Source: an uncultured Actinomycetes bacterium (lineage in GTDB: Bacteria; Actinomycetota; Actinomycetes; Nanopelagicales; Nanopelagicaceae). From it: a stretch of 8,385 bases of DNA. Position numbers and translations under genes: made by a program. How positions within the stretch are numbered: position 1 is the stretch's first letter; each line of letters starts with the position of its first letter. The notes under the pieces are model-generated. The model searched no databases, was not told where the DNA came from, and saw nothing but the letters and a program-made list of their open reading frames with translations. Of the stretch, positions 1 through 6,910 are shown one piece after another. The stretch spans positions 1 to 8,385 of the forward strand of contig CAILBF010000015.1 of NCBI GenBank assembly GCA_903832395.1, written 5' to 3'.

Positions 1-2
1 CA

Positions 3-770
3 CCTACTTTCGCAGGCGTCTCTTTCGCTAAATTAGATAAGCTCGGAAGCATCCAGTGGCCATGCAATGAAGCCAATCCCGAAGGCACTCCAATGATGCA
101 CGTCGATAAGTTTGTACGTGGTGAAGGCCAGTTCATGAAGACTCCATATGTACCAACCGATGAAAAAGCCACTCGCAAGTTCCCACTACTGCTAACAACA
201 GGCCGCGTACTGAGTCAGTACAACGTAGGTGCCCAAACACGACGCACAGCAAATAACGTGTGGCACAAGGAAGATATTTTAGATATTCACGAATCCGATG
301 CCCAGTTGCGCGGTATTAATGATGGTTCATGGGTTAAATTATCTAGTCGCGTCGGAGAAACAATTATGAAGGCGCGCATCACCGATGAAGTTCCCGCCGG
401 AGTTGTTTATACAACTTTCCACTTTCCAGAAAGTGGCGCAAACGTCATCACAACTGATTATTCGGACTGGGCAACAAACTGCCCTGAATACAAAGTCACC
501 GCTGTAGAAATATCACCAAGTATTAAAGGCCCTGGAGAGATGGTTGAGACGCATATAGCCGGTGACCCACAGTTAGATTCGATAATTCGAATGGCCAATC
601 AGATTGCCGCCAATGTTCCAGCTAGTAATGCTCCCGAAATTGCAGTCGCCCATCACATTGTCCAGTTCTGGACGCCAGCAATGATTGAGCGCCTGCGCAA
701 TGACGTGGATAAAACAACGCTTTCACCAACGGTACTAAAGGCGATAGAAGTATTGCTAGTTAGCCAATAG
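3..770 (+). CDS. fdsA: Formate dehydrogenase alpha subunit, C-terminal part with fused FdsD-like tail (partial, 5' end outside window)
   Basis: The reading frame is open from the window edge at position 3 to a TAG at 768-770, giving about 255 residues of a larger protein. The first ~40 residues, including QWPCNEANPEG and the FVRGEGQF stretch, match the end of the catalytic molybdopterin oxidoreductase domain. The next part (PLLLTTGRVLSQYN through HFPESGANVIT and YKVTAVEI) is a molydopterin dinucleotide-binding domain of formate dehydrogenases. The family oxidises formate to CO2 at a bis-MGD Mo or W centre. The last ~65 residues (RMANQIA, HHIVQFW and SPTVLKAIEVLL) resemble FdsD, the small delta subunit of soluble NAD-dependent formate dehydrogenases, which is normally a separate protein. 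FdsB and FdsG would be expected upstream, outside the window. Its 3' end overlaps the convergent DUF1638 gene by 15 bp. The enzyme class is secure; the Fds subtype rests mainly on the tail. Confidence 0.9.
   Translation, partial: PTFAGVSFAKLDKLGSIQWPCNEANPEGTPMMHVDKFVRGEGQFMKTPYVPTDEKATRKFPLLLTTGRVLSQYNVGAQTRRTANNVWHKEDILDIHESDAQLRGINDGSWVKLSSRVGETIMKARITDEVPAGVVYTTFHFPESGANVITTDYSDWATNCPEYKVTAVEISPSIKGPGEMVETHIAGDPQLDSIIRMANQIAANVPASNAPEIAVAHHIVQFWTPAMIERLRNDVDKTTLSPTVLKAIEVLLVSQ
570..767 (+). other. FdsD-like domain fused to the C-terminus of the formate dehydrogenase alpha subunit
   Basis: This segment lies in frame with the upstream catalytic subunit and has no stop codon or independent start before it. 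It begins LDSIIRMANQIAANV, continues with AHHIVQFWTPAM, and ends with SPTVLKAIEVLL. The spacing of MANQIA, a His-x-x-x-FW-x-P element and a terminal SP...A...L helix is what I recall for the short FdsD delta subunit family. Known FdsD proteins are small separate polypeptides needed for active enzyme and linked to cofactor handling. The identification comes from motif memory, not from an alignment. Confidence 0.65.
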
Positions 771-1340
771 CTCCATTACTTGTTTAGTTAAACCAGAGTA
801 TCCAACGGTTATAACTTCAAGGGGTAAACCGATAAGTGCTGCAGCATCAAGGGCTGCCTGCTCCAATTCAGGTGTGTGTTCTTGGGCTAACCAGATAACG
901 CGTGAGTAGTTCTCAAAATAATCATCGCGAAGATGTGGATACTTATCTAAACCTAGTTCAACGATGACACTGCGGTGGAAAGACTTAGCTAGAAAATCGG
1001 TTAAGAAATAAGTTCCGGCATTTTCAGCCATTAACTTCTCGATCTCGGCCGCTCCAGCAAAGATGTCGTAGCAATGATTGCCAGCTAATCGCTTTACGCC
1101 GTGTCTTTCAATGACAATATCAAGTGCGCCATATGTGCCGCAATCGGCATAGGCGACGGCACACTGTTCGTGCCTAGCTTTAATTTCAATTAAGAGAGCA
1201 TCGACTTCGCCGGCAATCTTTTCAGGACGATTATGTAGCAGCGGAGGTAAGGGGTAAATCGTTAAATCTAGGGCTTTGGCGGTTGCAATCTCTTGGATAT
1301 GCGTGGCTATTGCACCGCAGGCCACGATGCCGATACTCAT
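756..1340 (-). CDS. DUF1638 family protein, last gene of the methyltransferase cluster
   Basis: This 194-residue protein is recognisable as DUF1638. It shows PPLLHNRPEKI (33-42), YADCGTYGALD (64-74), GNHCYDIFAG (87-96), YFLTDFLAK (111-119), an LGLDKYPHLRDDYFENYSR stretch (129-147) and a C-terminal VGYSGL. Cys8, His36, Cys67, His89 and Cys90 sit in the conserved blocks and could bind a metal or corrinoid, but that is a guess. No signal peptide or membrane segment is apparent, so it is probably cytoplasmic. Its ATG overlaps the TGA of the upstream RACo gene by 4 bp (ATGA), and no clear Shine-Dalgarno precedes it, which suggests translational coupling. From memory, the family occurs beside MttB-type and corrinoid genes, and its biochemical role is unknown. 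The gene converges on the formate dehydrogenase gene and overlaps its last 15 bp. Confidence 0.85.
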   Translation of the reverse strand: MSIGIVACGAIATHIQEIATAKALDLTIYPLPPLLHNRPEKIAGEVDALLIEIKARHEQCAVAYADCGTYGALDIVIERHGVKRLAGNHCYDIFAGAAEIEKLMAENAGTYFLTDFLAKSFHRSVIVELGLDKYPHLRDDYFENYSRVIWLAQEHTPELEQAALDAAALIGLPLEVITVGYSGLTKQVMELLAN

Positions 1341-3250
1341 ACGGGGAAAGATAGCCGATCTACAAACTTGTCGTTGAAATCGGCGCGATCGGAGAGTTCA
1401 ATGTAATCAATCTCCTCCAGCAGGGCAGATGCACCGTGACGCTCTTGAGCCGACAATAAAACCATTTTCGCGCCTTCACCAGCAACGTTACCGGCCGATA
1501 AAATCCGCATAACTGAAAGTTTTGGAACGAGACCGATCTTAATTGCAGAGGCAGGGGAGAGGTATGAACCAAATGAACCAGCGAGCAGAACTTGCTGGAT
1601 TTCAGACTCGGCAACACCAAACTCTTCTAACAGTAAGGCCCAACCAGTAGCGATCGCCGCTTTAGCAAATTGAAGTTCACGAACATCGCGCTGAGTCAGG
1701 AAAACACAGTCGGATAAGTCTCCGACCTCTTTGCTCCATGTTAAAACAAATACTCGCTCGCCTTCGCGCTCGAGCAATCTATCGGCCAACGTTGGCGCAA
1801 CTTCTCGTGCAACTTCATCGGTAACAAATCGGCCCGAGTGATCGAGCAGACCCACACCAACGAGGGAGGCACAAGCATCAACCAAACCTGAACCACATAT
1901 TCCAATTGCTGGAGTGTCATCAATAGTTCCGATTATTAACTGACCATCAGTGATTTTGATAGTTTCAATTGCGCCAGATGCCGCGCGTACGCCACATTTA
2001 ATACTTGCCGCTTCAAAGGCAGGACCAGCAGGTGCGGCCGTTGCCAGAATCTTTTCTCCATCACCTAAAACAATTTCGCAGTTAGTGCCAACATCGATAA
2101 ATAGACGCAGACGCTTATCGCGGTCCATTCCCGAGGCCAACGCTCCAGCAATAATGTCTCCACCAACATAAGCACCCAGGGATGGCAAAATTACTGCTTT
2201 AGCACGTGGGTGAATTGCAATTCCAATATCTGCTGCATCAACATCTGGGAAATCAGCGGCCGCCATAATAAATGGTGCAACTCCAAGGGGTTCAGGATCA
2301 ATGCCAAGGAGTAATTGATTCATTGTGGCGTTACCTGCAATGGCAATTTCATAGACATGGAGCGGATTAACACCGGCTTCAATACAAACCTCTTGGGTCA
2401 ATTGGTTAAGCGTCTCTTGAGCCAGCGATGAAAGCTTTTGAAGGGCGGCAGGGTCAAGCATCGTTGCACTAATGCGGGTGATGACATCGGCGCCAAAAGG
2501 CTGTTGTTTATTGAGAATGGATTTCACAGCTAGGGGAGTTCCAGTGTTGAGGTCAAGAAGTGTTGCAACAACGGTTGTTGTTCCTAGGTCGTAAGCGATG
2601 CCATAGCGAAAAGCGGTTGTGTCGCCAGGTTCAATATCTATGAAGGCTTGATCAACGAAGACTGCAGTGACTTTAAAATTAGCTGCGCGAAGAACGCGGG
2701 GGATATTGCGCATTGCGGCAAGGGAGGCGGTGCCTTCAATGTCATCGATAGCATCGAATAGACGAACGATATCGGTGCGCTGATCATGCAGCGTTGGCTC
2801 TTCTAATTCAACGTAACGCTTTTGAACGGCTGGGCGCAAAATTACTTGGCGTCCAACACCTACGGTTGCCGCCTTTGGACGCGTGGTTAGTGGTGGAACA
2901 TCGATTGAAATATCGGTGCTTGTACGTACCAAACAGGCAAGACGCCAGCCCTGTTTAATCTCAGTTTCGGTAAATGCACGAAAATCTAACTTTGAAGGTT
3001 CAACATCACCATCGGTAATCTTTACGCGGCACTTTTTGCAGGTTCCATAGCCACCGCACGTTGAATCAATGGCAATGCCGTTCCAGGACGCGGCATCGAA
3101 TGCACTGACGCCAGTTGGAACCGTAATTGTTTTCTCGGCAGATACTGAGCTATCTTTTTCTAGGATTCTAAAAGCGAGCTTGATTCGTCCGGTGCCATCG
3201 TGATGGGGCACAAGAGATGGATCTAGCTCTTTTTTACTAATATTACGCAC
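1337..3250 (-). CDS. Corrinoid-activating [2Fe-2S] ASKHA-type ATPase (RACo/RamA-like, DUF4445)
   Basis: The predicted 637-residue protein has two parts. An N-terminal plant-type [2Fe-2S] ferredoxin domain (about 25-120) carries Cys65, Cys71, Cys74 and Cys106 in a C-x5-C-x2-C...C pattern (STCGGYGTCKKC, then LACLV). A C-terminal actin-like ATPase domain follows, with nucleotide-binding elements YDLGTTTVVATLLD (220-233), FIDVGTNCEIVLGDG (384-398), GICGSGLVDA (450-459), LAGSFGSYL (556-564) and SAGNVAGEGA (585-594). Family members use ATP to drive reduction of inactive Co(II) corrinoid proteins to Co(I), so the likely partner is the corrinoid protein at 5429-6094. Length is normal for the family. 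The start is GTG at 3250, giving an 8-bp overlap with the upstream methyltransferase gene; a GGAG lies only 3 bp upstream, so coupling is likely. A GTG 13 codons further in is a less likely start because it lacks a ribosome site. Confidence 0.93.
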   Translation of the reverse strand: MRNISKKELDPSLVPHHDGTGRIKLAFRILEKDSSVSAEKTITVPTGVSAFDAASWNGIAIDSTCGGYGTCKKCRVKITDGDVEPSKLDFRAFTETEIKQGWRLACLVRTSTDISIDVPPLTTRPKAATVGVGRQVILRPAVQKRYVELEEPTLHDQRTDIVRLFDAIDDIEGTASLAAMRNIPRVLRAANFKVTAVFVDQAFIDIEPGDTTAFRYGIAYDLGTTTVVATLLDLNTGTPLAVKSILNKQQPFGADVITRISATMLDPAALQKLSSLAQETLNQLTQEVCIEAGVNPLHVYEIAIAGNATMNQLLLGIDPEPLGVAPFIMAAADFPDVDAADIGIAIHPRAKAVILPSLGAYVGGDIIAGALASGMDRDKRLRLFIDVGTNCEIVLGDGEKILATAAPAGPAFEAASIKCGVRAASGAIETIKITDGQLIIGTIDDTPAIGICGSGLVDACASLVGVGLLDHSGRFVTDEVAREVAPTLADRLLEREGERVFVLTWSKEVGDLSDCVFLTQRDVRELQFAKAAIATGWALLLEEFGVAESEIQQVLLAGSFGSYLSPASAIKIGLVPKLSVMRILSAGNVAGEGAKMVLLSAQERHGASALLEEIDYIELSDRADFNDKFVDRLSFPV

Positions 3251-4118
3251 CGTCTCCAGCCGCGGTCTTCGCAGCTTCCATCGCTCTAAAGCGCGTTATC
3301 CAGTTTGATCCCCATGGATCTAAACCAAGGAGTAGATCGGCGGCCCGCACAGATTCAACGATGAGCGGAGTACGTGCATCCATAACTGCAGAGGTCAAAC
3401 CATGAGACATCGCTGCGGGTAAGAATGCGGCGTTGAGTGCATGGCGATAAGGAAGACCGAAAGAGATGTTAGATGCGCCAAGAGTCATGTTCAACCCCCA
3501 CTTTTCGCGGATTAAATAAATTGTTTCAAGCGTGATTTTCACTGCTTCTGGATCTGCGCCAACTGTCATTGCTAGCGGATCGATTACTAAATTCTCAAGA
3601 CCAATTCCATGTTTTTCAACGGCGCGCACAATTTTTTCAGTGATGACCATACGCTCAGCAGCCGTTGCTGGAATACCAGTCTCATCATTAGGTAGGGCAA
3701 TGATCGCTGCGCCATGCTTTTTAATAAGGGGGAGAACTAACTCCATGCGCTCATCTTCACCGGTGACACTATTAACTAGTGCCTTACCTTGATATGTCTC
3801 AAGGCCAGCTTGCAGCGCTTCGATGATTGATGAATCGATACAGATTGGCATATCGGTTATCGATTGAATCAACGTAATCGCCTTAGATAAAAGTGCAGGC
3901 TCATCCGTTAGGGGAACTCCCATATTTACATCTAGAACATTGGCGCCGCCCGCAATCTGATCGGCGACATCTTTTTCAATGGCCGATAGATCTCCAGCAC
4001 GAAGTTGCAGTTGAAACTTTTTACGACCCGTAGGGTTAATGCGCTCACCAATGATGCAAAAGGGTTGATCGTGGCCAATCGTTACCGTTTGTCCAGGTGA
4101 AGTAAGAACTGTATGCAT
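3243..4118 (-). CDS. Pterin-binding corrinoid:tetrahydrofolate methyltransferase (AcsE/MtgA/MtvA-like, DHPS fold)
   Basis: This 291-residue TIM-barrel protein of the pterin-binding family shows GERINPTG (24-31), the VLDVNMG strand (61-67), PICIDSS (91-97, Asp95), NSVTGE (116-121), VIDPLAMTVG (178-187) and GASNISFGLP (214-223). The Asp and Asn residues in these blocks are those that hold the pterin ring in methyl-THF methyltransferases, and the SNISFGLP block favours this group over true dihydropteroate synthase. It should transfer the methyl group between the corrinoid protein and THF; here the likely direction is from methyl-corrinoid to THF. The ATG at 4118 has an AGGA (4126-4129) seven bases upstream that overlaps the stop codon of metF. 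It lies 9 bp after metF and overlaps the RACo gene by 8 bp. Confidence 0.92.
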   Translation of the reverse strand: MHTVLTSPGQTVTIGHDQPFCIIGERINPTGRKKFQLQLRAGDLSAIEKDVADQIAGGANVLDVNMGVPLTDEPALLSKAITLIQSITDMPICIDSSIIEALQAGLETYQGKALVNSVTGEDERMELVLPLIKKHGAAIIALPNDETGIPATAAERMVITEKIVRAVEKHGIGLENLVIDPLAMTVGADPEAVKITLETIYLIREKWGLNMTLGASNISFGLPYRHALNAAFLPAAMSHGLTSAVMDARTPLIVESVRAADLLLGLDPWGSNWITRFRAMEAAKTAAGDGA

Positions 4119-4127
4119 TGTCTCGTC

Positions 4128-5039
4128 CTATCTATTCGTTATAGAGCTTCGCGGTATTCTGTTTAGGTCGTTCATAAAGGTATTGAGCGAATCATCGTGC
4201 CTAAAATCTGTTATGTGCAGACCACGGACTCCGGGAAGTGAGAGTGCATGCTTGGCCAGCTCGAGAGTTAACTTATAGACCTCTTCACTTTGGTTGCTGG
4301 CGCTTTGTACGCGGGCCAAAGTATTGGCCGGAACGTCGATGCCGGGAACCTTATCATTCATGAAACCCAGACCTTTGGCACCTTTTACCAAAACAAGGGT
4401 CGGGATGAGTTTTAGGTCGGGAGCTACTTCTGCCACACCTTTACAAAAGGCTTCAAGACGATCAGGGTGATAGCAAATCTGTAGTTGCAAGAACTTCGCA
4501 CCTGCTCTGTGCTTCTTTAGCGCCCGTTGAATTCTGTAGTCGAATGGGGGAGCTGCGGCATTTTCAACGGCGCCAATATAGAAATCCGGGGCCGGGCTAA
4601 TCGTGCGACCAGAGAGATACTTACCTGTTGTCATAATTCGGGCGATATTGATCGCTTGAGCGCTGTCGACATCAAAGACTCGACGAGCTTCGGGTTCATC
4701 ACCTGCTGTGACATCATCGCCGGTCAGAAGAGAGATGTTTGTAATTCCGTGAAGAGCAGCCCCTGCCATGTCGGATTGAATTGCAAGGCGATTCTTATCA
4801 CGACAAACAATCTGCATAATCGGCTCAAGGCCATGCATAGCCATTGCAATAGCCGTTGTCGTATTAGAGGTATGTGCATGTGCTGCTGGATTATCAGTTG
4901 CATTGACGGCATCAAACCAAGGGGAAAGCCTGGCAGCATTTTCTATAACACTTGCCATTCCACCACCATCAACTGATGGGAACTCGGCGGTAAAAACTAG
5001 CTCGTTAGTATTTTCTAATTTTTCGCGAAGCACCGACAT
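4128..5039 (-). CDS. metF: 5,10-methylenetetrahydrofolate reductase
   Basis: This 303-residue FAD-type MetF protein interconverts methyl-THF and methylene-THF. It shows an N-terminal VFTAEFPS strand with the probable catalytic Glu19, AVNATDNPAA (44-53), ISLLTGDD (102-109, with the flavin/folate-region Asp108), and GAKFLQLQICY (180-190), where the Gln residues match the folate-contacting strand of the barrel. I chose the ATG at 5039 over one nine codons upstream for two reasons: it forms a one-base TAATG overlap with the metV stop, and MSVLREKLE matches where family members begin. No good Shine-Dalgarno precedes it, consistent with coupling to metV. Its position between metV and the THF methyltransferase gene suggests it works oxidatively on methyl-THF made by demethylation, not in methionine synthesis. 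The direction is inferred from context. Confidence 0.93.
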   Translation of the reverse strand: MSVLREKLENTNELVFTAEFPSVDGGGMASVIENAARLSPWFDAVNATDNPAAHAHTSNTTTAIAMAMHGLEPIMQIVCRDKNRLAIQSDMAGAALHGITNISLLTGDDVTAGDEPEARRVFDVDSAQAINIARIMTTGKYLSGRTISPAPDFYIGAVENAAAPPFDYRIQRALKKHRAGAKFLQLQICYHPDRLEAFCKGVAEVAPDLKLIPTLVLVKGAKGLGFMNDKVPGIDVPANTLARVQSASNQSEEVYKLTLELAKHALSLPGVRGLHITDFRHDDSLNTFMNDLNRIPRSSITNR

Positions 5040-5419
5040 TAGTGAGCCACGGTTTCGACCGACCAACCAGCTGGAGTTTGCTGATCTCGCTTAGTCACCA
5101 AGTTAGCCCATGACGACGTGCCTTCAAGTCGCATATCAACGGGTGGACGTAAATCGTTGTAATGCTCTTTCCAAACTTTAGGAAGGGGAAGAGAGATCGT
5201 GCGATCGTATGCTTTAACCCAAATGCATTGCATCTCGGGTTTAACTTCGCAGTGACCATCTTCTCGCACTCCACCACATGGACCATTTCGCAAAGTCTTC
5301 GGACATGTCATCGGACATGTCATTCCCGTTGAGTGCAGTACACACTGACCACACATGCGACAGTCCCACACGGGCTCTTTAATCACATGTTCAATAAACG
5401 GGAGAAGTTTCTTTAACAT
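5039..5419 (-). CDS. metV: MetV-like cysteine-rich partner of methylenetetrahydrofolate reductase (MTHFR_C domain)
   Basis: This is a 126-residue stand-alone version of the MTHFR C-terminal zinc/iron-sulfur domain. It contains eight cysteines in a conserved array: WDCRMCGQC (18-26: Cys20, 23, 26), TCPMTCPK (34-41: Cys35, 39), LRNGPCGGV (43-51: Cys48), GHCEV (Cys57) and MQCIW (Cys65). NGPCGG followed by CEV and CIW is the signature of this family. In acetogens MetV forms a complex with MetF and is thought to link the flavoprotein to an electron carrier. The gene begins 9 bp after the corrinoid-protein gene, lacks an obvious Shine-Dalgarno, and its TAA overlaps the metF ATG by one base. The tail after residue 75 is less conserved. 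The family assignment is firm; the electron-transfer role is inferred from acetogen homologues. Confidence 0.88.
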   Translation of the reverse strand: MLKKLLPFIEHVIKEPVWDCRMCGQCVLHSTGMTCPMTCPKTLRNGPCGGVREDGHCEVKPEMQCIWVKAYDRTISLPLPKVWKEHYNDLRPPVDMRLEGTSSWANLVTKRDQQTPAGWSVETVAH

Positions 5420-5428
5420 GGCAACGCT

Positions 5429-6094
5429 TTATGCAGTAACCGATGCGCGCTTCTTGGCGATTAAATCTTTAGCGATTCGTACAGCAGTTGAGGCATCGGC
5501 GGCAAAACCATCGGCGCCAACAACGTCGGCATATTCCTGAGTTACAGGTGCTCCGCCAACCATGATGATGACTTGATCGCGCAGACCGGCCTTTGTAATT
5601 TCATGGATATTGACTTTAAACATCGGCATCGTTGTCGTTAAAAACGCTGACATTCCGACGATATCTGGCTTGTGTTCCAGAATTCCTGCGATGAACTTCT
5701 CTGGTGCAACTTGTACGCCTAAATCGATGACATTAAAGCCAGCGCCTTCGAGCATGATGTTGACCAGGTTCTTACCAATATCGTGAACATCGCCCTTAAC
5801 GGTACCCATTAAATACGTACCGACAGTCTCAGCTCCAGTTTCGGCAAGGAGTGGGCGCAAGACAGTCAGCGCACCCGACATCGCTTTACCCGAGACGAGC
5901 ATCTCTGGAACGAAGAAATCTCCACGCTCAAAACGCGCACCAACTTCTTCTAGCGCAGGGATGAGCGCATCAAAGAGGATTTGGCTTGGTGTCATACCAT
6001 CGGCTATTCCCTTATTAGTTAGCTCTAAAACTGCAGGAGCATTTCCAACTAGAGTCTCGTCAAAGAGAGCCTTGATGATGTCGTCATGAGTCAT
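5429..6094 (-). CDS. Corrinoid (B12-binding) methyl carrier protein, MttC/MtbC/MtgC type
   Basis: This 221-residue two-domain protein has a helical methyltransferase cap domain at 1-85 (ALFDETLVGN...LIPALEEVGARFERGDFFVPEM) and a Rossmann-like cobalamin-binding domain at about 90-215. The cobalt-ligand motif D-x-H-x-x-G is intact as GDVHDIG, with Asp102, His104 and Gly107. It is followed by the typical VIDLGVQV, PDIVGMSAFLTTTM and VIIMVGGAPVTQEYADVVGADGFAADA strands. It should accept a methyl group from the divergently encoded MttB homologue and donate it to the THF methyltransferase, cycling between Co(I) and methyl-Co(III). The start at 6094 overlaps the IclR stop by 4 bp (ATGA), with AGGTG (6099-6103) four bases upstream. 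Length is normal for the family. Confidence 0.95.
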   Translation of the reverse strand: MTHDDIIKALFDETLVGNAPAVLELTNKGIADGMTPSQILFDALIPALEEVGARFERGDFFVPEMLVSGKAMSGALTVLRPLLAETGAETVGTYLMGTVKGDVHDIGKNLVNIMLEGAGFNVIDLGVQVAPEKFIAGILEHKPDIVGMSAFLTTTMPMFKVNIHEITKAGLRDQVIIMVGGAPVTQEYADVVGADGFAADASTAVRIAKDLIAKKRASVTA

Positions 6095-6852
6095 GCTGCA
6101 CCTATCTTTCCGTCGTGGTTACTTTGTAGTGAGTGGATCTCTTGGATAATAACTTCACCGATCTTTTCTAAATCTTTGTGCGTTAAGCGGGGGGATGGAC
6201 CCGAAATTGAAATTGCACCGACAACGCGACCATCATCTTCGCGAATTGGGGCAGCCACTGCGACTAAGCCCTCTTCAAGTTCATCGATAATAATTGCAAA
6301 GCCTTTTCTACGAACATTTTCCAGCTCAGCTAGGAGCCGAGTTCTAGATGTGATGGTCTTGGCGGTTAGTTTTTCAAGTCTCCCCAAAGGAATCGTTGCA
6401 GCCCCATACGCTAGGAGAACTTTACCAAGGGCTGAGGCATGAAGAGGAATGCGCTTGCCGACCCAATTCGTTGCACCAAGTAGATAGTGGCCGTCCACTT
6501 GATCGATTAACTGCATCTGACCATTACTTTCAACGGCCAAGTTGGCAGTTTCGCCCGTGCTCAAAGCTATTTTCTCAAGGACCGAATGCATCCGCGCGAT
6601 TAAAACTGAGTCGTGGTTATGAGCCCGTGCAAATTGAGTTAGGACATCCCCAGCGATGAAAGCACCGTTTCGTTCGCGACGAACTAAACCTTGGCGCTCT
6701 AAGGCGCTTAACATCCGCGATGTTGTGCTCTTTGGAATTTCGTGAGCACGTGAGAGCTCTGATAAAAGTGGGGGAGTCGATGATTCCAGGATATGAATAA
6801 GGAGTGCACTTGCGCGATCAATCGCCTGCGTTCCAGTTATTAACTCACTCAT
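6091..6852 (-). CDS. IclR-family transcriptional regulator, first gene of the cluster
   Basis: This 253-residue regulator has an N-terminal winged helix-turn-helix (about 8-68: AIDRASALL, LSELSRAHEIPKSTTSRMLSALERQGLV) and a C-terminal IclR effector-binding domain (about 85-245). The effector domain shows LHASALGKVLLA (137-148), the KGFAIIIDELEEGLVAVAAPI region (183-203) and GAISISGPSPRL (212-223). I chose the ATG at 6852 because AGGAGG (6858-6863) sits five bases upstream and TQAIDRA is the usual IclR N-terminus. A longer frame starting at 6948 would run through the promoter palindrome and has no family similarity. The gene overlaps the corrinoid-protein gene by 4 bp, so it is probably co-transcribed with the enzymes. 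It likely senses the methylated substrate or a product and controls both divergent transcripts, including its own; whether it represses or activates is not visible. Confidence 0.94.
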   Translation of the reverse strand: MSELITGTQAIDRASALLIHILESSTPPLLSELSRAHEIPKSTTSRMLSALERQGLVRRERNGAFIAGDVLTQFARAHNHDSVLIARMHSVLEKIALSTGETANLAVESNGQMQLIDQVDGHYLLGATNWVGKRIPLHASALGKVLLAYGAATIPLGRLEKLTAKTITSRTRLLAELENVRRKGFAIIIDELEEGLVAVAAPIREDDGRVVGAISISGPSPRLTHKDLEKIGEVIIQEIHSLQSNHDGKIGAA

Positions 6853-6857
6853 TGCAT

Positions 6858-6863
6858 CCTCCT
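6858..6863 (-). promoter_or_regulatory. Ribosome binding site of the IclR-family gene
   Basis: On the minus strand AGGAGG lies five bases before the ATG at 6852. It is the strongest ribosome site of the cluster and decides the regulator's start against the longer frame beginning at 6948. Downstream genes of the cluster mostly have weak sites and appear to depend on stop/start coupling. Confidence 0.85.
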
Positions 6864-6870
6864 CGCCCTG

Positions 6871-6910
6871 AGATAGTGTTCCATAATATGGAACCACTGT
6901 TCCACTATCT
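6871..6910. promoter_or_regulatory. Compound inverted repeat, probable IclR operator
   Basis: The core is a perfect 17-bp palindrome, GTTCCATAATATGGAAC (6878-6894), with 8-bp arms around one central base. A third half-site, GTTCCA (6899-6904), pairs with the TGGAAC at 6889-6894 across the 4-bp spacer CACT to make a second overlapping inverted repeat. TGTTCCA recurs exactly 21 bp apart (6877 and 6898), so all half-sites lie about one helical turn from each other. Outer arms AGATAGTG (6871-6878) and CACTATCT (6903-6910) are also inverted repeats. TGGAA/TTCCA palindromes of this size are typical of IclR-family operators, and the regulator gene is adjacent. Binding itself is inferred. Confidence 0.75.

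Noticed and set aside
3243..4118. Dihydropteroate synthase (folate synthesis, folP)
   Set aside because: The fold is shared, but the GASNISFGLP block and the location among corrinoid genes favour a methyl-THF methyltransferase.
4527..4976. Plus-strand open frame of 149 codons
   Set aside because: It is antisense to metF, and the cysteine- and isoleucine-rich translation is typical of a shadow frame.
6086..6442. Plus-strand open frame of 118 codons
   Set aside because: It is antisense to the IclR gene; the low-complexity serine-rich translation has no recognisable domain.
6878..6894. Hairpin as a transcription terminator or attenuator
   Set aside because: There is no GC-rich stem or following T-run, and it sits upstream of both genes at the -10 region, so an operator is the better reading.
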